A DNA stretch of 64,000 nucleotides from Pseudorhodoferax sp. Leaf265 (GCF_001422365.1 NZ_LMMT01000002.1:1-64000); one strand, 5' to 3'; shown: positions 24,689 through 34,061, numbered from the stretch's first letter. Notes: generated by a model from the sequence alone, not told the origin. Made by a program: numbers and translations.

Positions 24689-26686
24689 TCATTCGGGGCG
24701 GCCGGCGAAGGCCAGCAGCCGGTCGTTGTCGCGCTCGTGGCTGAGCGTCTGGCGCCGCACGTCGGCGTGGTGGGCTTCGGCGCGCTGCTGGGCCCAGCGG
24801 CGCAGCGCGTGGGCGGCCCAGCCGGGCAGGCGGCCCTGCGCGTCGGGCCGGCAGCGCGCGCCCACCCAGGCCTGCAGTGCCGCGGCATGGGTGGTGAACA
24901 GTTCGTCGTCCAGTGCCACCAGGCTCTCGAAGCTGCCGGGATCGCCCTGGCGGCCCGAGCGGCCGTAGAGCTGGCGGTCGATGCGCGTGGAATCGTGGAA
25001 CTCGGTCAGCACCACGTGCAGGCCGCCGGCGCTGCGCACGGCCGGATCGAGGTGGATGTCGGTGCCGCGGCCGGCCATGTTGGTGGCCACCGTGATGCGG
25101 CCCGGCGCGCCGGCGCTGGAGACGATGGCGGCCTCTTCGGCGTCCTGCTTGGCGTTAAGCACCTGGTGCGCCGCACCGGCCGCGGCCAGCAGCGCGCCGA
25201 TGCGCTCGGACGCCGCCACCGAGCGTGTGCCCACCAGCACGGCGCGGCCCTTCGCCGCCTGCGCCAATGCCGACTGCACCACGGCCGCGTCACGCTGCGC
25301 ACTGTGCGCGAACAGGCGGGTGCCCAGGTCGCGCCGCAGGATCGGCCGGTGCGTGCCGATGCGCAGCACGTCCAGGCCCAGCACCGACTTGAGCTCGCCG
25401 GCGGTCTCGGTCACGGTGCCGCTCATGCCGCCCACGCGCAGGTAGCGGCGGAACAGGCGCTGGTAGGTGATGCGCGCCGTGGTGTGGCGCCGCGCGGTGA
25501 TCTCCAGTGCCTCCTTGCGCTCGACCATCTGGTGCAGGCCGCTCTCCCAGCTGCGGTCGGCCATCACGCGGCCGGTGTACTCGTCGACGATCTGCACCTT
25601 GCCGTCGGCCACGATGTAGTGGCGGTCGCGCGTGTAGCAGTGCAGGGCCGAGAGGGCCTGCTCGACCACGCGCGTGCGCTCGACCTCGGCGTGCGGCAGC
25701 GCGGCGTCCTGCAGCGCCAGCACCCAGGCGCGGCCGGCCTCGGTCAGCACCACATGGCGCTCGCGCTCGCGCAGCAGGTAGTGCGCGCCGGCTTCCAGCC
25801 GCGCGGCCTGGGCCAGCGCGGCGTCGTATTCGGGGATGCCGGCGCCGCCGGGCTTGGTGGCCGAGATGATCAGCGGCGTGCGCGCCTCGTCGATGAACAC
25901 GCTGTCGGCCTCGTCCACGATGGCGAACCAGAGGCCGCGCATCACCGCCTGCGGCGCGGCCCGGCCGGCCACGAGCGTGGCCACGGCGGCGCGTGCACCC
26001 AGCGTGCCGCGCAGCACCTCGATGCGGTCGCGCAGGTAGTCGAAGGTGAGGTCCTTGTTGACGCAGTAGGTCACGTCGGACAGGTAGGCGCCGCGCCGCT
26101 CGGGCGGCTGCTGGTCGGGCAGCACCTTGCCGACAGACAGGCCGAAGAAGGCGTAGACGGGCGTCATCTCGTCGGCGTCGCGCGCGGCCAGGTACTCGTT
26201 GACGGTGACCACGTGCACGGGCACGCCGGCCAGTGCCATGGTCACGGCCGGCAGCAGCGCGGTCAGCGTCTTGCCTTCGCCCGTGGCCATCTCGGCGATC
26301 ACGCCGTCCAGGATGGCCCGCCCGCCCATCAGCTGCACCGGGAAGTGGCGCTTGCCGAGCTGGCGGCCGCTGACCTCGCGCACCAGCGCGAAAGCGGCCA
26401 CCACATGGGCTTCGGTGAGGCCGTCGGCCCGCAGCGCGGCGCGCAGGGCCTGCGCGCGGACCTGCAGCTGGTCCGGCGTTTCGGCCTGCAGCTGTGCGTC
26501 GCGGGCCAGCACGCGGCGGGCGAAAGCGCGCACGCGCTGGCGCCGCAGCGGGCTCACCGCCGCCAGCAGCTGGCCCGCCGCGTACAGCAAGGCCCGGTCC
26601 ATGCCGTTCTGGCGGGCTTCGGCGCGCTCGACCCAGGGCGAGGGGGCGAGGGCGGCGGCAGCGGGGGCCAGGGCGGCGCGGAGCAT
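24689..26686 (-). CDS. Shortened SecA-like preprotein translocase ATPase
   Basis: 665 residues from the ATG at 26686. Motifs of the SecA DEAD motor are intact: ATGEGKT Walker A (134-140), VTVNEYLAARD, DEAD Walker B (258-261) with FIDEARTPLIIS, the preprotein-crosslinking region with YVN-type residues, GMSGT, NMAGRGTDI and a GRSGRQGDPGS sensor. Canonical SecA has about 850-900 residues; this one ends roughly 90 residues after the last helicase motif and so lacks most of the helical wing/scaffold region and the zinc-binding SecB tail. That, and its position between export-adaptor genes, mark it as an accessory ATPase dedicated to the giant protein rather than the housekeeping SecA. The upstream gene ends eight bases before its start. 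Confidence 0.85.
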   Translation of the reverse strand: MLRAALAPAAAALAPSPWVERAEARQNGMDRALLYAAGQLLAAVSPLRRQRVRAFARRVLARDAQLQAETPDQLQVRAQALRAALRADGLTEAHVVAAFALVREVSGRQLGKRHFPVQLMGGRAILDGVIAEMATGEGKTLTALLPAVTMALAGVPVHVVTVNEYLAARDADEMTPVYAFFGLSVGKVLPDQQPPERRGAYLSDVTYCVNKDLTFDYLRDRIEVLRGTLGARAAVATLVAGRAAPQAVMRGLWFAIVDEADSVFIDEARTPLIISATKPGGAGIPEYDAALAQAARLEAGAHYLLRERERHVVLTEAGRAWVLALQDAALPHAEVERTRVVEQALSALHCYTRDRHYIVADGKVQIVDEYTGRVMADRSWESGLHQMVERKEALEITARRHTTARITYQRLFRRYLRVGGMSGTVTETAGELKSVLGLDVLRIGTHRPILRRDLGTRLFAHSAQRDAAVVQSALAQAAKGRAVLVGTRSVAASERIGALLAAAGAAHQVLNAKQDAEEAAIVSSAGAPGRITVATNMAGRGTDIHLDPAVRSAGGLHVVLTEFHDSTRIDRQLYGRSGRQGDPGSFESLVALDDELFTTHAAALQAWVGARCRPDAQGRLPGWAAHALRRWAQQRAEAHHADVRRQTLSHERDNDRLLAFAGRPE

Positions 26687-26694
26687 GGGCGGCC

Positions 26695-28869
26695 CTACAG
26701 CGTGAGCTTGGACAACAGCAGCTGGCGCAAGCGGCGCCAGCCCTGCAGGCCCAGGGGTTCGTCGTCGAGCACGAAGCGCACATGGGCGCGCTCGCCGATG
26801 CGGGCGGCGGCCACCGTCTCGGGCAGCGCCAGGTCGAACTGGAACACGCGGTTGAGTGCGCGCGGCTCCTCGCTCTGGCGCGGATCGACGGCCACGGTGC
26901 CGCCATGCTCCAGCGCCAGGGCCAGCGAAGGCAGGCTGCTGTCGCCGCCCGGCACCTCGCGCACCAGCTGCGCGGGCACGGTTTCGCCCAGGTCGCCGGC
27001 CAGCCGCACCTGGATGCGCTCGGGCCCGGCGCGCACGCCGTCGATGTCGTCCTGCGTGACCACCACGCGCACGGTGGGCGCGTCGTCGGTGCGCAGGTGG
27101 CCCACGTTCTCGCCCTTGCGCAGCCAGCGGCCGGGCAGGTCGGCGGCCACCGGCAGTGCCAGCACGCCGTCGCGCTGCGCCACCACGCGCAGGCCGGCCT
27201 GCTTGCGCAGCGCATGCTGATGTTCGTCCTCGGCCTGGTGCAGCGCGGCCGTGGCGACGGCCAGTTCGACCCGCGCGCCGGCGGCGTCCACGCGTGTGCG
27301 GGTGGCGGCCAACGCGGCCTGCCAGCGCGCGCGGGCCTGCTCCTCGCGCGCCTGCGCAGTCTCGAGGTCGCGCTCGAGCTGGTCGTTGGACAGCTCCAGC
27401 ACCAGCGCGCCTTCGCCGACCGGCTGGCCCGGCGCGCCGCGCACCGCCGCCACGAAGCCCGATTCCTCGGCCCGCAGCTGCGCCGATTCGGCCGGCCAGA
27501 CCACGCCCTGGGCATAGGTGCTGTGCGGCGCAGGGATGCCGAGCAGGCCCACGGCCAGCGCGCACGCGAAGACCGTGGTCACCAGAGCCGGGCGCAGGCG
27601 CCGCCCGACCAGGTCGGTGCCGGCCCAGAGCCAGCGCAGGCCCTTGAGCAGCGGCCAGACGAACTGCGTCAGCATGCCCCAGATGCCGATGGCCAGGCCC
27701 AGGTAGAGGTACTCCTGGCCCAGGAAGATCGCGATGCCCAGCGTGATCGACAGCCGGTAGCCCAGCGACAGCGGCGCATAGGCGGCCAGCCACTTGCCTT
27801 CGCCGGCCACCGCCTCGGGCTTGCGCGCCTGCTCCAGGCCGAAGGCGTAGCGCTTGATGAGCCAGATCCAGAAGGCGTTGCTGCGCTGCGCCAGGTTGGG
27901 CACCTCGATCGCGTCGCACAGCACGAAGTAGCCGTCGAAGCGCAGCAGCGGGTTGCCGTTGAACAGCAGCGTGGACAGGCCGCCCAGCACCATGACGCTG
28001 AAGGCCAGCGAGCGCACCAGGCCGGGCTCCACTGCCAGCCAGACCCACAGCGCCAGCGCGGCCAGGAACAGCTCGGCCAGCATGCCGATGCCGGCCACCA
28101 GCGCGCGCTGGCTGCGCCGCGGGAAGGCCGCGCTGCCCGACGCATCGACATAGGGCACGGGCGCGAAGACGAGGAACATGAGGCCCATGTCGTGCACCTC
28201 GGCACCATGGCGGCGCGCAGCGTAGGCGTGCGACATCTCGTGGATGAACTTCACGCCCGGGTAGACCACGGCCATGGTCAGGAGGCTGCTGGCCGACAGC
28301 AGCGCGTCGGAGGCGTTGCCTGCGATCTCGCCCCAGTTTTGCCAGGCCAGCACGCCGGCCGGCAGCACCACGGCCAGCCACAGGAGGGCGCCCACCGGGC
28401 CGAGCAGCCAGGCCATGGCGGGCAGGGTGCGCAGCAGGAAGCTGTCCGGGTCCCACAGCCGAAAGCGCAGCGCCATCGGGTTCTTGAGGTTGCGCAGCCA
28501 CTGCTGGCGGCGCTGGCGGTCGCGCCGGCGCAGCTGGTCGTCCATGTCGGGCATGGCGTCGGAGGCCAGCGCGTCGGCCTCGTGCAGCTGCGAGAGCAGC
28601 TGGATCAGCTCGTCCTGCGGCGGCGCCTTCTCGCCCAGCGCGTCCACGGCGGCCTGCCACAGCTGCTCCACGGTGTGGCGGCCGTCCATGCGCGAGACCA
28701 CGAACCAGGCCTCGGGCGTGAGCCGGTGGGTGCGCTGGTTGAGCGGGTCGAACAGCACGTACCAGGCGGTGCCGCGGATGGTCTGGCGCTGGGCCCGCAG
28801 CTCGGGCGCCAGGCGTGGCCGCACCGCGGACACGCGGTACCAATGTGCGGACTGGAATTCCTGGCCCAT
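26695..28869 (-). CDS. PqqD-like / M50 site-2 protease / HlyD fusion membrane protein
   Basis: 724 residues from the ATG at 28869, 16 bases after the upstream stop. Residues about 15-100 resemble PqqD-type peptide-binding domains. Several membrane helices (about 145-460) carry the M50 metalloprotease signature: HEMSH at 210-214 and the second motif NPLLRFDG around 307-313, supplying the third zinc ligand Asp312. The C-terminal third (about 475-700) is an HlyD-like adaptor: lipoyl half, coiled coil, lipoyl half, beta-barrel. M50 enzymes cut within the membrane. The fusion could bind, trim and pass on the exported protein or its leader. Related PqqD-M50-HlyD proteins occur near peptide or protein export genes; the exact substrate is not known. 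Confidence 0.85.
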   Translation of the reverse strand: MGQEFQSAHWYRVSAVRPRLAPELRAQRQTIRGTAWYVLFDPLNQRTHRLTPEAWFVVSRMDGRHTVEQLWQAAVDALGEKAPPQDELIQLLSQLHEADALASDAMPDMDDQLRRRDRQRRQQWLRNLKNPMALRFRLWDPDSFLLRTLPAMAWLLGPVGALLWLAVVLPAGVLAWQNWGEIAGNASDALLSASSLLTMAVVYPGVKFIHEMSHAYAARRHGAEVHDMGLMFLVFAPVPYVDASGSAAFPRRSQRALVAGIGMLAELFLAALALWVWLAVEPGLVRSLAFSVMVLGGLSTLLFNGNPLLRFDGYFVLCDAIEVPNLAQRSNAFWIWLIKRYAFGLEQARKPEAVAGEGKWLAAYAPLSLGYRLSITLGIAIFLGQEYLYLGLAIGIWGMLTQFVWPLLKGLRWLWAGTDLVGRRLRPALVTTVFACALAVGLLGIPAPHSTYAQGVVWPAESAQLRAEESGFVAAVRGAPGQPVGEGALVLELSNDQLERDLETAQAREEQARARWQAALAATRTRVDAAGARVELAVATAALHQAEDEHQHALRKQAGLRVVAQRDGVLALPVAADLPGRWLRKGENVGHLRTDDAPTVRVVVTQDDIDGVRAGPERIQVRLAGDLGETVPAQLVREVPGGDSSLPSLALALEHGGTVAVDPRQSEEPRALNRVFQFDLALPETVAAARIGERAHVRFVLDDEPLGLQGWRRLRQLLLSKLTL

Positions 28870-28885
28870 GGCTGCGCCTGTGCTT

Positions 28886-30793
28886 TCAGGGCAGGTAGCG
28901 CCACAGCGTGACGCGCGCCCAGTCCACCAGACGCCGCGTGGCGATCCACAGCAGCGTGCGCTCGCCCGCATCGATCTTGCCCACGCCCTCCATGCCGGGG
29001 CGCAGGCGTTCGGGTGTGCCGACCAGGTCGGCCTCGACGCGGAACAGGTTGGCGCCTTCCTCGGCCGTGGCGACCGAGATCTGCCGCACCACGAAGGGCA
29101 GCCGGTCCGCCGACATGCCCGACAGCACCAGCGCGCCGTGCTGGCCGGGCGCGACGTCGCGCACATCGCGCTCGTCGACCTTGAGCACCACACGGTAGCC
29201 CGTCAACGGCGCCAGCGTGAACAGCGTCTTGCCCTGCTCGATCGGGCTGCCGATGGCCTGCGACCAGTCGCCGGCCACGAGCACGCCGTCGAACGGGGCC
29301 TCCACGCGGGTGCGCTGCATGCGCTGGGTGACCTGTTCGAGCTTGGCCTGCGTCTCGCCGACCTGGGCCGAGACGACCGCGGATTCAGCCCGGTTGTGGG
29401 CGGCCATGGCTTCGGCGAGCTTTTGTTCCTGCTGCGCGAGTTCGGCGCGCAGGCGGGCTTGTTCGATGGCCAGGTCGCGGTCGTCCAGCCGGGCCAGCAG
29501 CTCGCCGCGCGCCACGCGCTGGCCGGCGCGCACGGGCGCCTCGGCCACGAAGCCTTCGAACGGCGCGGCCATCACGCGCTGCACCTCGCCTTCGAGCACG
29601 GCGCGGGCGGGAACGCGGTAGGCGGTGGGCACCAGGGCCACGGCGGCCAGCGCCGCCAGCAGCAGCACGCTGCCGACCGCGAAAGCCGGCCGGCGCGGGT
29701 CGCGCAGCGCGGACCAGCCCTGGCGCAGCTGGGCCGGCACCGCGCCCGAGAACCAGCGCGAGGCATCCTGCAGCCGCGCGAGCAGCGGGGCCAGCACCAC
29801 GGCGATGCCCTCGATCTGGGCCATGAAGGCCGGCGTGACCTGGGCCGCGGGCAGGTGCCAGACCACGGCGCCGACTGCGCGCGCGCCGGCCACGATGGGC
29901 ACGGTCAGCACGCCGCCGGGCGCGTCGTCGGGGCCAGGCATGGCGGCGGCCACGTCGTGCTGGGCACGGTCCACGCGCTGCGGGTCGCCGTGCACGGGCG
30001 GCCAGGACAGGCTGCAGCGCTGCTCCACGGCCTCGGCCATGGCGCGCTCGATGGCGGCGGCCTGCTGGCTCTTGCGGTCGAACCAGGCCGCATGCGAGAG
30101 TGCCACCAGGCGCAGCCTGCCGCCCGGTGCGACCAGGCCGATGGCCACCCGCAGGCCGCCCACGGCGCGGGCCAGTTCGGCCGCCACGGCCAGGCAGGCG
30201 TCGTCGACCTGGTCGTACTGGGCGATCAGCGCCACCAGGTCGAGCCCGGCGCGGGCGCGCTGCAGTGCGGCCTGCTCGGCCTCACGGCCGCGGCTGCGCG
30301 ACAGGGCGTCGAGCCAGCCTGCCCCCCATTGCAGATCGGTCACGGCGCGGGCGACATCGGCCTCGCCGCCGCGGCGCGTCGTGAAGACCAGCGCGCCGAT
30401 CAGGCGCTGGGCGCTGAAGAGGGGAGAGGCCACGACCACCTGGTCTTTGGGGGGCGGCGCGCGCTTGGCGGCCACCAGGCCCTTGTCGTCCGGCGCCGCC
30501 AGTGGCAGCACCACATCGCGCCGGCTGTCCACGCAGGCCTGGGCGGCCTGCGCATAGGGGCTCACATCGGCGATCTGCTCGGGCCACATGGCGCCGGGCA
30601 CCAGCACGCCGGCCTCGTCCTCGACGAGCAGCAGCGCACCGTCGACCTGCGGCAGGCGCGCCACGGCCAGCGCCAGCCACTGGCGCAGGAAGGCGCGCGC
30701 GTCGGAGGCGTCGCCGAGCATGCGGTGCGTGGCCTCGTTCGCCGCGCCGGACGCCGGCGCGGCAGTGTTCTTCGTGGACGCAGCAAGACCCAT
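28886..30793 (-). CDS. GAF-GAF-transmembrane-HlyD adaptor
   Basis: 635 residues from the ATG at 30793, which has AGAGGAAG upstream; an in-frame ATG 33 bases earlier lacks such a site. Two GAF-like sensor domains (about 30-165 and 180-345) are cytoplasmic, followed by one membrane helix (about 370-390). An HlyD periplasmic part comes next: lipoyl motif (about 405-440), coiled coil (about 440-505), second lipoyl half ([19 protein letters not shown]) and beta-barrel to the end. GAF domains usually bind small ligands or redox cofactors, so this looks like an adaptor whose state is set by a cytoplasmic signal. It is an odd domain fusion for a secretion adaptor. It is co-oriented with the rest of the operon. 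Confidence 0.85.
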   Translation of the reverse strand: MGLAASTKNTAAPASGAANEATHRMLGDASDARAFLRQWLALAVARLPQVDGALLLVEDEAGVLVPGAMWPEQIADVSPYAQAAQACVDSRRDVVLPLAAPDDKGLVAAKRAPPPKDQVVVASPLFSAQRLIGALVFTTRRGGEADVARAVTDLQWGAGWLDALSRSRGREAEQAALQRARAGLDLVALIAQYDQVDDACLAVAAELARAVGGLRVAIGLVAPGGRLRLVALSHAAWFDRKSQQAAAIERAMAEAVEQRCSLSWPPVHGDPQRVDRAQHDVAAAMPGPDDAPGGVLTVPIVAGARAVGAVVWHLPAAQVTPAFMAQIEGIAVVLAPLLARLQDASRWFSGAVPAQLRQGWSALRDPRRPAFAVGSVLLLAALAAVALVPTAYRVPARAVLEGEVQRVMAAPFEGFVAEAPVRAGQRVARGELLARLDDRDLAIEQARLRAELAQQEQKLAEAMAAHNRAESAVVSAQVGETQAKLEQVTQRMQRTRVEAPFDGVLVAGDWSQAIGSPIEQGKTLFTLAPLTGYRVVLKVDERDVRDVAPGQHGALVLSGMSADRLPFVVRQISVATAEEGANLFRVEADLVGTPERLRPGMEGVGKIDAGERTLLWIATRRLVDWARVTLWRYLP

Positions 30794-30882
30794 CGTGCTT
30801 CCTCTGGCAGGAGCCGGACGTGCCACTGCGCGTCAGGGGCCCGTGGGCGCCGACGCCAGCGACTAAGTTGCTGGAAGGAAAC

Positions 30883-31509
30883 TCAGGCGGCGGGGAGGGC
30901 GGGGCGCCGGCGGCTCACCCATCCCAGGCCCAGGCCCAGGCCCAGGGCCGTCAGCGCGAGGCTGGCGGGTTCGGGCACGGTGTTGCCGGGGGCCACGTCG
31001 AACGCGGGGGACGCCGCTTCGACGAACGCGTAAATGGGCGGGTCGCCGTCACGCAAGGCGAAGGGGGCAACACCGATGCTGCCCTGGCCGCCGGCCCCCG
31101 GCTGCACCGCGAAATGCAGGCTCAGGATCTCGGTCTTGCCCACCGGAACGTCGGTGGAGGGAAAGGCCAGCAGCGTGATGTCGACGAAGGCCATCGATCC
31201 GCTCAGCACGGTGGTGGCTCCCAAGGTGGCGAAGGCTTCGGAAGAATCCATCCATCCAGGGAACAGTGCGCCGAGCACGGGCCCCTGGATCAGCGCCGTG
31301 TCGAAGCTCAGCCGCAGGTCTGCGGCGCAGATGCCGGCGACACACAGCGCCGTGCCGGGATCGGCGTCGAACAGCCTGACCACCATGGTGGACCCGGCCG
31401 CAAACGGCCCTGTGCCATCTACTTCCACCGTCACGGGGGCCGCTTGGGAGAAGCCCGCGACGAGCACCATGCCGGCTGCAAGCCAGCGTTTCCAACTGTT
31501 CGCAAACAT
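30883..31509 (-). CDS. PEP-CTERM protein with cohesin-like domain
   Basis: 208 residues from the ATG at 31509, preceded by a strong GGAGGAGGA site; a longer frame upstream lacks one. A signal peptide (about 1-24) leads into a beta-rich domain (about 25-175) with the strand pattern of cohesins: VTVEVDG, an ADLRLSFDTALI strand and a LSLHFAV strand. The C-terminus has a classic exosortase signal: VPEP, a hydrophobic helix, and an RRR tail. PEP-CTERM proteins are processed by EpsH/XrtA exosortase, usually in exopolysaccharide-producing cells; no exosortase is in this window. It is the promoter-proximal gene of the giant-protein operon. The giant protein ends with a dockerin, so this may be its anchor; that pairing is inference. 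Confidence 0.8.
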   Translation of the reverse strand: MFANSWKRWLAAGMVLVAGFSQAAPVTVEVDGTGPFAAGSTMVVRLFDADPGTALCVAGICAADLRLSFDTALIQGPVLGALFPGWMDSSEAFATLGATTVLSGSMAFVDITLLAFPSTDVPVGKTEILSLHFAVQPGAGGQGSIGVAPFALRDGDPPIYAFVEAASPAFDVAPGNTVPEPASLALTALGLGLGLGWVSRRRPALPAA

Positions 31510-31729
31510 GTGAGTCCTCCTCCTCCCGCTAAGCGCTCGCACGCTGCGGACAACTTGCAAAAATTTGTTCTTGTGAAGCACTATGTCACACGACCTCACA
31601 AAAACAATCCATCGATTTGCTTAAGTCATGCTTGTTTTGTGTCGTCTGTTTCAAGCCCCTTGCGGTTTCCCTGGGGAGAGGCATCGACGCTAGACTGGAA
31701 CGCTCGCCACCTGACATGACGCCAGTCAC
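31510..31729. promoter_or_regulatory. Divergent intergenic region with AT-rich core
   Basis: These 220 bases separate the minus-strand export operon from the plus-strand hydrolase genes. The middle (about 31555-31640) is markedly AT-rich compared with the surroundings, as expected for promoters in both directions. I could not fix a convincing -35/-10 pair on either strand. Confidence 0.4.
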
Positions 31730-32920
31730 ATGAAGCTCATCGATTCCATCGTCGGCCAGGCCGCCGGCATCGCCGCCATCCGCCGCGACATCCACGCCCA
31801 TCCCGAACTGTGCTTCGAGGAGGTCCGCACAGCCGACCTCGTGGCGGCCAAGCTCACGGAATGGGGCATCCCGATCCACCGCGGCATGGGCACGACCGGC
31901 GTGGTGGGCATCGTCCAAAACGGCAGCTCGTCCCGCGCCGTCGGCCTGCGCGCCGACATCGACGCGCTGCCCATGCAGGAGTTCAACACCTTCGCCCATG
32001 CCAGCCAGCACCGGGGCAAGATGCACGCCTGCGGCCACGACGGCCACACCGCCATGCTGCTGGCGGCAGCCCAGCACCTGGCGAAGAACCGCCACTTCGA
32101 CGGCACCGTCTACCTGATCTTCCAGCCGGCCGAGGAGGGCGGCGGCGGCGCGCGCGAGATGATCAAGGACGGCCTGTTCGAGCAGTTCCCGGTGGAAGCG
32201 GTGTTCGGCATGCACAACTGGCCCGGCCTGCCGGTGGGCAGCTTCGCGGTCAGCGAAGGGCCGGTCATGGCGTCGAGCAACGAGTTCAAGATCACCATCC
32301 GTGGCAAGGGCAGCCATGCGGCGCTGCCGCACATGGGCACCGACCCCGTGCCGATCGCCTGCCAGATGGTGCAGGCCTTCCAGACCATCATCAGCCGCAA
32401 CAAGAAGCCGGTGGACGCGGGCGTGATCTCGGTCACCATGGTGCATGCCGGCGAGGCCACCAACGTGGTGCCCGACAGCTGTGAGCTGCAGGGCACGGTG
32501 CGCACCTTCACGCTGGAGGTGCTGGACCTGATCGAGGAGCGCATGCGGGTCATCGCGCAGAACATCTGCGCGGCCTTCGACGCGCAGTGCGAATTCGAGT
32601 TCGAGCGCAACTACCCGCCCACCGTGAACCACCCGGCCGAGACCGCGTTCGCGCGCGAAGTCATGGCCGGCATCGTCGGCGCCGAGAACGTGCGCGCGCA
32701 GGAGCCCACTATGGGCGCCGAAGACTTCGCGTACATGCTGCAGGCCAGGCCTGGCGCCTACTGCTTCATCGGCAACGGCGACGGCGCGCACCGCGACATC
32801 GGCCACGGCGGCGGGCCCTGCACCATCCACAACCCCAGCTACGACTTCAACGACGAGTTGATTCCGCTGGGCGCGAGCTATTGGGTGCGGCTGGCCGAGC
32901 AGTGGCTGGCGCGGCCGTGA
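31730..32920 (+). CDS. M20-family amidohydrolase (hippurate hydrolase-like)
   Basis: 396 residues, normal for M20D amidohydrolases that cut N-acyl amino acids such as hippurate. The family opening RRDIHAHPEL, the metal-binding ACGHDGH, the catalytic PAEEGGGGA and the dimerisation-domain GKGSHAALPH are all present, as is the late PTMGAEDF segment. It is cytoplasmic, with no signal peptide. Its stop overlaps the GTG start of the next gene, so the two are translated together and probably act on related peptide or acyl-amino-acid substrates. The exact substrate cannot be read from sequence. Confidence 0.9.
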   Translation: MKLIDSIVGQAAGIAAIRRDIHAHPELCFEEVRTADLVAAKLTEWGIPIHRGMGTTGVVGIVQNGSSSRAVGLRADIDALPMQEFNTFAHASQHRGKMHACGHDGHTAMLLAAAQHLAKNRHFDGTVYLIFQPAEEGGGGAREMIKDGLFEQFPVEAVFGMHNWPGLPVGSFAVSEGPVMASSNEFKITIRGKGSHAALPHMGTDPVPIACQMVQAFQTIISRNKKPVDAGVISVTMVHAGEATNVVPDSCELQGTVRTFTLEVLDLIEERMRVIAQNICAAFDAQCEFEFERNYPPTVNHPAETAFAREVMAGIVGAENVRAQEPTMGAEDFAYMLQARPGAYCFIGNGDGAHRDIGHGGGPCTIHNPSYDFNDELIPLGASYWVRLAEQWLARP

Positions 32921-33999
32921 TCGGCGTCGCGCAGGCCTTCTCGTCCAGCTACCGCGCCGCGCGCGTCCAGTTCCTGGAGGGCGCGGCCCGCGCCGGCATG
33001 GCGATCCACTCGCTGGCCCACCCCTTGCCCGGCCGCGAAGGCGAGGCGCTGGCGCTGGACACGGCGCGCGATGGCCCGCCGGACGCCGAGCGGCTGCTGA
33101 TCGTCACCAGCGCCTGCCACGGCGTGGAAGGCCATTGCGGCAGCGGCGTGCAGGTGTTTGCGCTGCACGACGCCGAATGGCGCGCCAAGGCCCAGGCGGC
33201 CGGCGTGGCCGTGTTGTACGTGCACGCGCTCAACCCCCATGGCTTCTCATGGACGCGCCGCGTGACGCACGAGAACGTGGACCTGAACCGCAACTTCCAG
33301 GATTTCGCGCAGCCGCTGCCCGCCAACAGCGCCTATGCAGAGGTGCACGGACTCATGCTGCCGCCCGAGTGGCCGCCGACGCAGGCCAACCGGGCCGCCG
33401 TGGCCGCCTACGTGGCCCGGCACGGCGCGGCCGCCCTGCAGGCGGCCGTGACCCAGGGACAGCATGGCTTTGCCGACGGGCTGTTCTACGGCGGCGCGGA
33501 GCCCACCTGGAGCAATCTGGCCTGGCGCGCCGTGCTGCGCCGCGAGGCCGGCCGCGCGCGCCGGCTGGCCTGGATCGACCTGCACACGGGCCTGGGGCCT
33601 TCGGGTATCGGCGAGCGCATCTTCGCCTGCCGCGACGATGCCGCCGCGCTCGCGCGGGCCCGGGCCTGGTGGGGCGCAGGCGTGACCTCGGTCTACGACG
33701 GCTCCTCGACCTCGGCGTTCCTGACCGGCATGGCCTTCAACGCCGTGTACGAGGAATGCCCGCGAGCCGAGTACACGGGCCTGGCGCTGGAGTACGGCAC
33801 CGTGCCCTTCGAGGAGGTCATCGAGTCCTTGCGCGGCGACCATTGGCTGCACCGGCACCCGCAGGCGCCACCCGCGCTGGCAGAGACCATCCGCGCACGA
33901 CTGCTGGGGGCCTTCTACACCGACACCGACGCCTGGAAGGGCCAGGTCATCAGCCAGGCGCGCCAGGCCATGTTCCAGGCGGTCGATGGCTTGACATGA
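32917..33999 (+). CDS. DUF2817 (M14-like) carboxypeptidase
   Basis: 360 residues from the GTG at 32917, which overlaps the preceding TGA. DUF2817 proteins are related to zinc carboxypeptidases of the M14 type. Visible ligand-like motifs are SACHGVEG (HxxE) near residue 70 and the later IDLHTG histidine, with an EYGT segment near the end that could supply the catalytic Glu. DLNRNFQDF is the family's typical Asn-Arg substrate-binding motif. There is no signal peptide. Coupling to the M20 hydrolase suggests a two-step peptide or amide breakdown. Confidence 0.85.
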   Translation: MIGVAQAFSSSYRAARVQFLEGAARAGMAIHSLAHPLPGREGEALALDTARDGPPDAERLLIVTSACHGVEGHCGSGVQVFALHDAEWRAKAQAAGVAVLYVHALNPHGFSWTRRVTHENVDLNRNFQDFAQPLPANSAYAEVHGLMLPPEWPPTQANRAAVAAYVARHGAAALQAAVTQGQHGFADGLFYGGAEPTWSNLAWRAVLRREAGRARRLAWIDLHTGLGPSGIGERIFACRDDAAALARARAWWGAGVTSVYDGSSTSAFLTGMAFNAVYEECPRAEYTGLALEYGTVPFEEVIESLRGDHWLHRHPQAPPALAETIRARLLGAFYTDTDAWKGQVISQARQAMFQAVDGLT

Positions 34000-34061
34000 A
34001 ACGAAACAAACCGAAACCCGGCTGAGATTCCATGTCGGTTGTTGCAGCGCACCATGCGCCC

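Noticed and set aside
23755-24888. N-terminal extension of the giant protein to 24888
   Set aside because: The extra residues are the wrong-frame reading of the adaptor gene. The ATG at 23754 has a ribosome-binding site and is followed by the LEPR-XLL-type motif.
24689-26686. The SecA-like gene as the housekeeping secA
   Set aside because: Too short, lacks the SecB/zinc tail, and stands in an export operon instead of the usual division/cell-wall gene neighbourhood.
26494-28911. Plus-strand 805-codon frame opposite the M50-HlyD gene
   Set aside because: Antisense shadow; the minus strand carries the HEMSH protease motif and adaptor signature.
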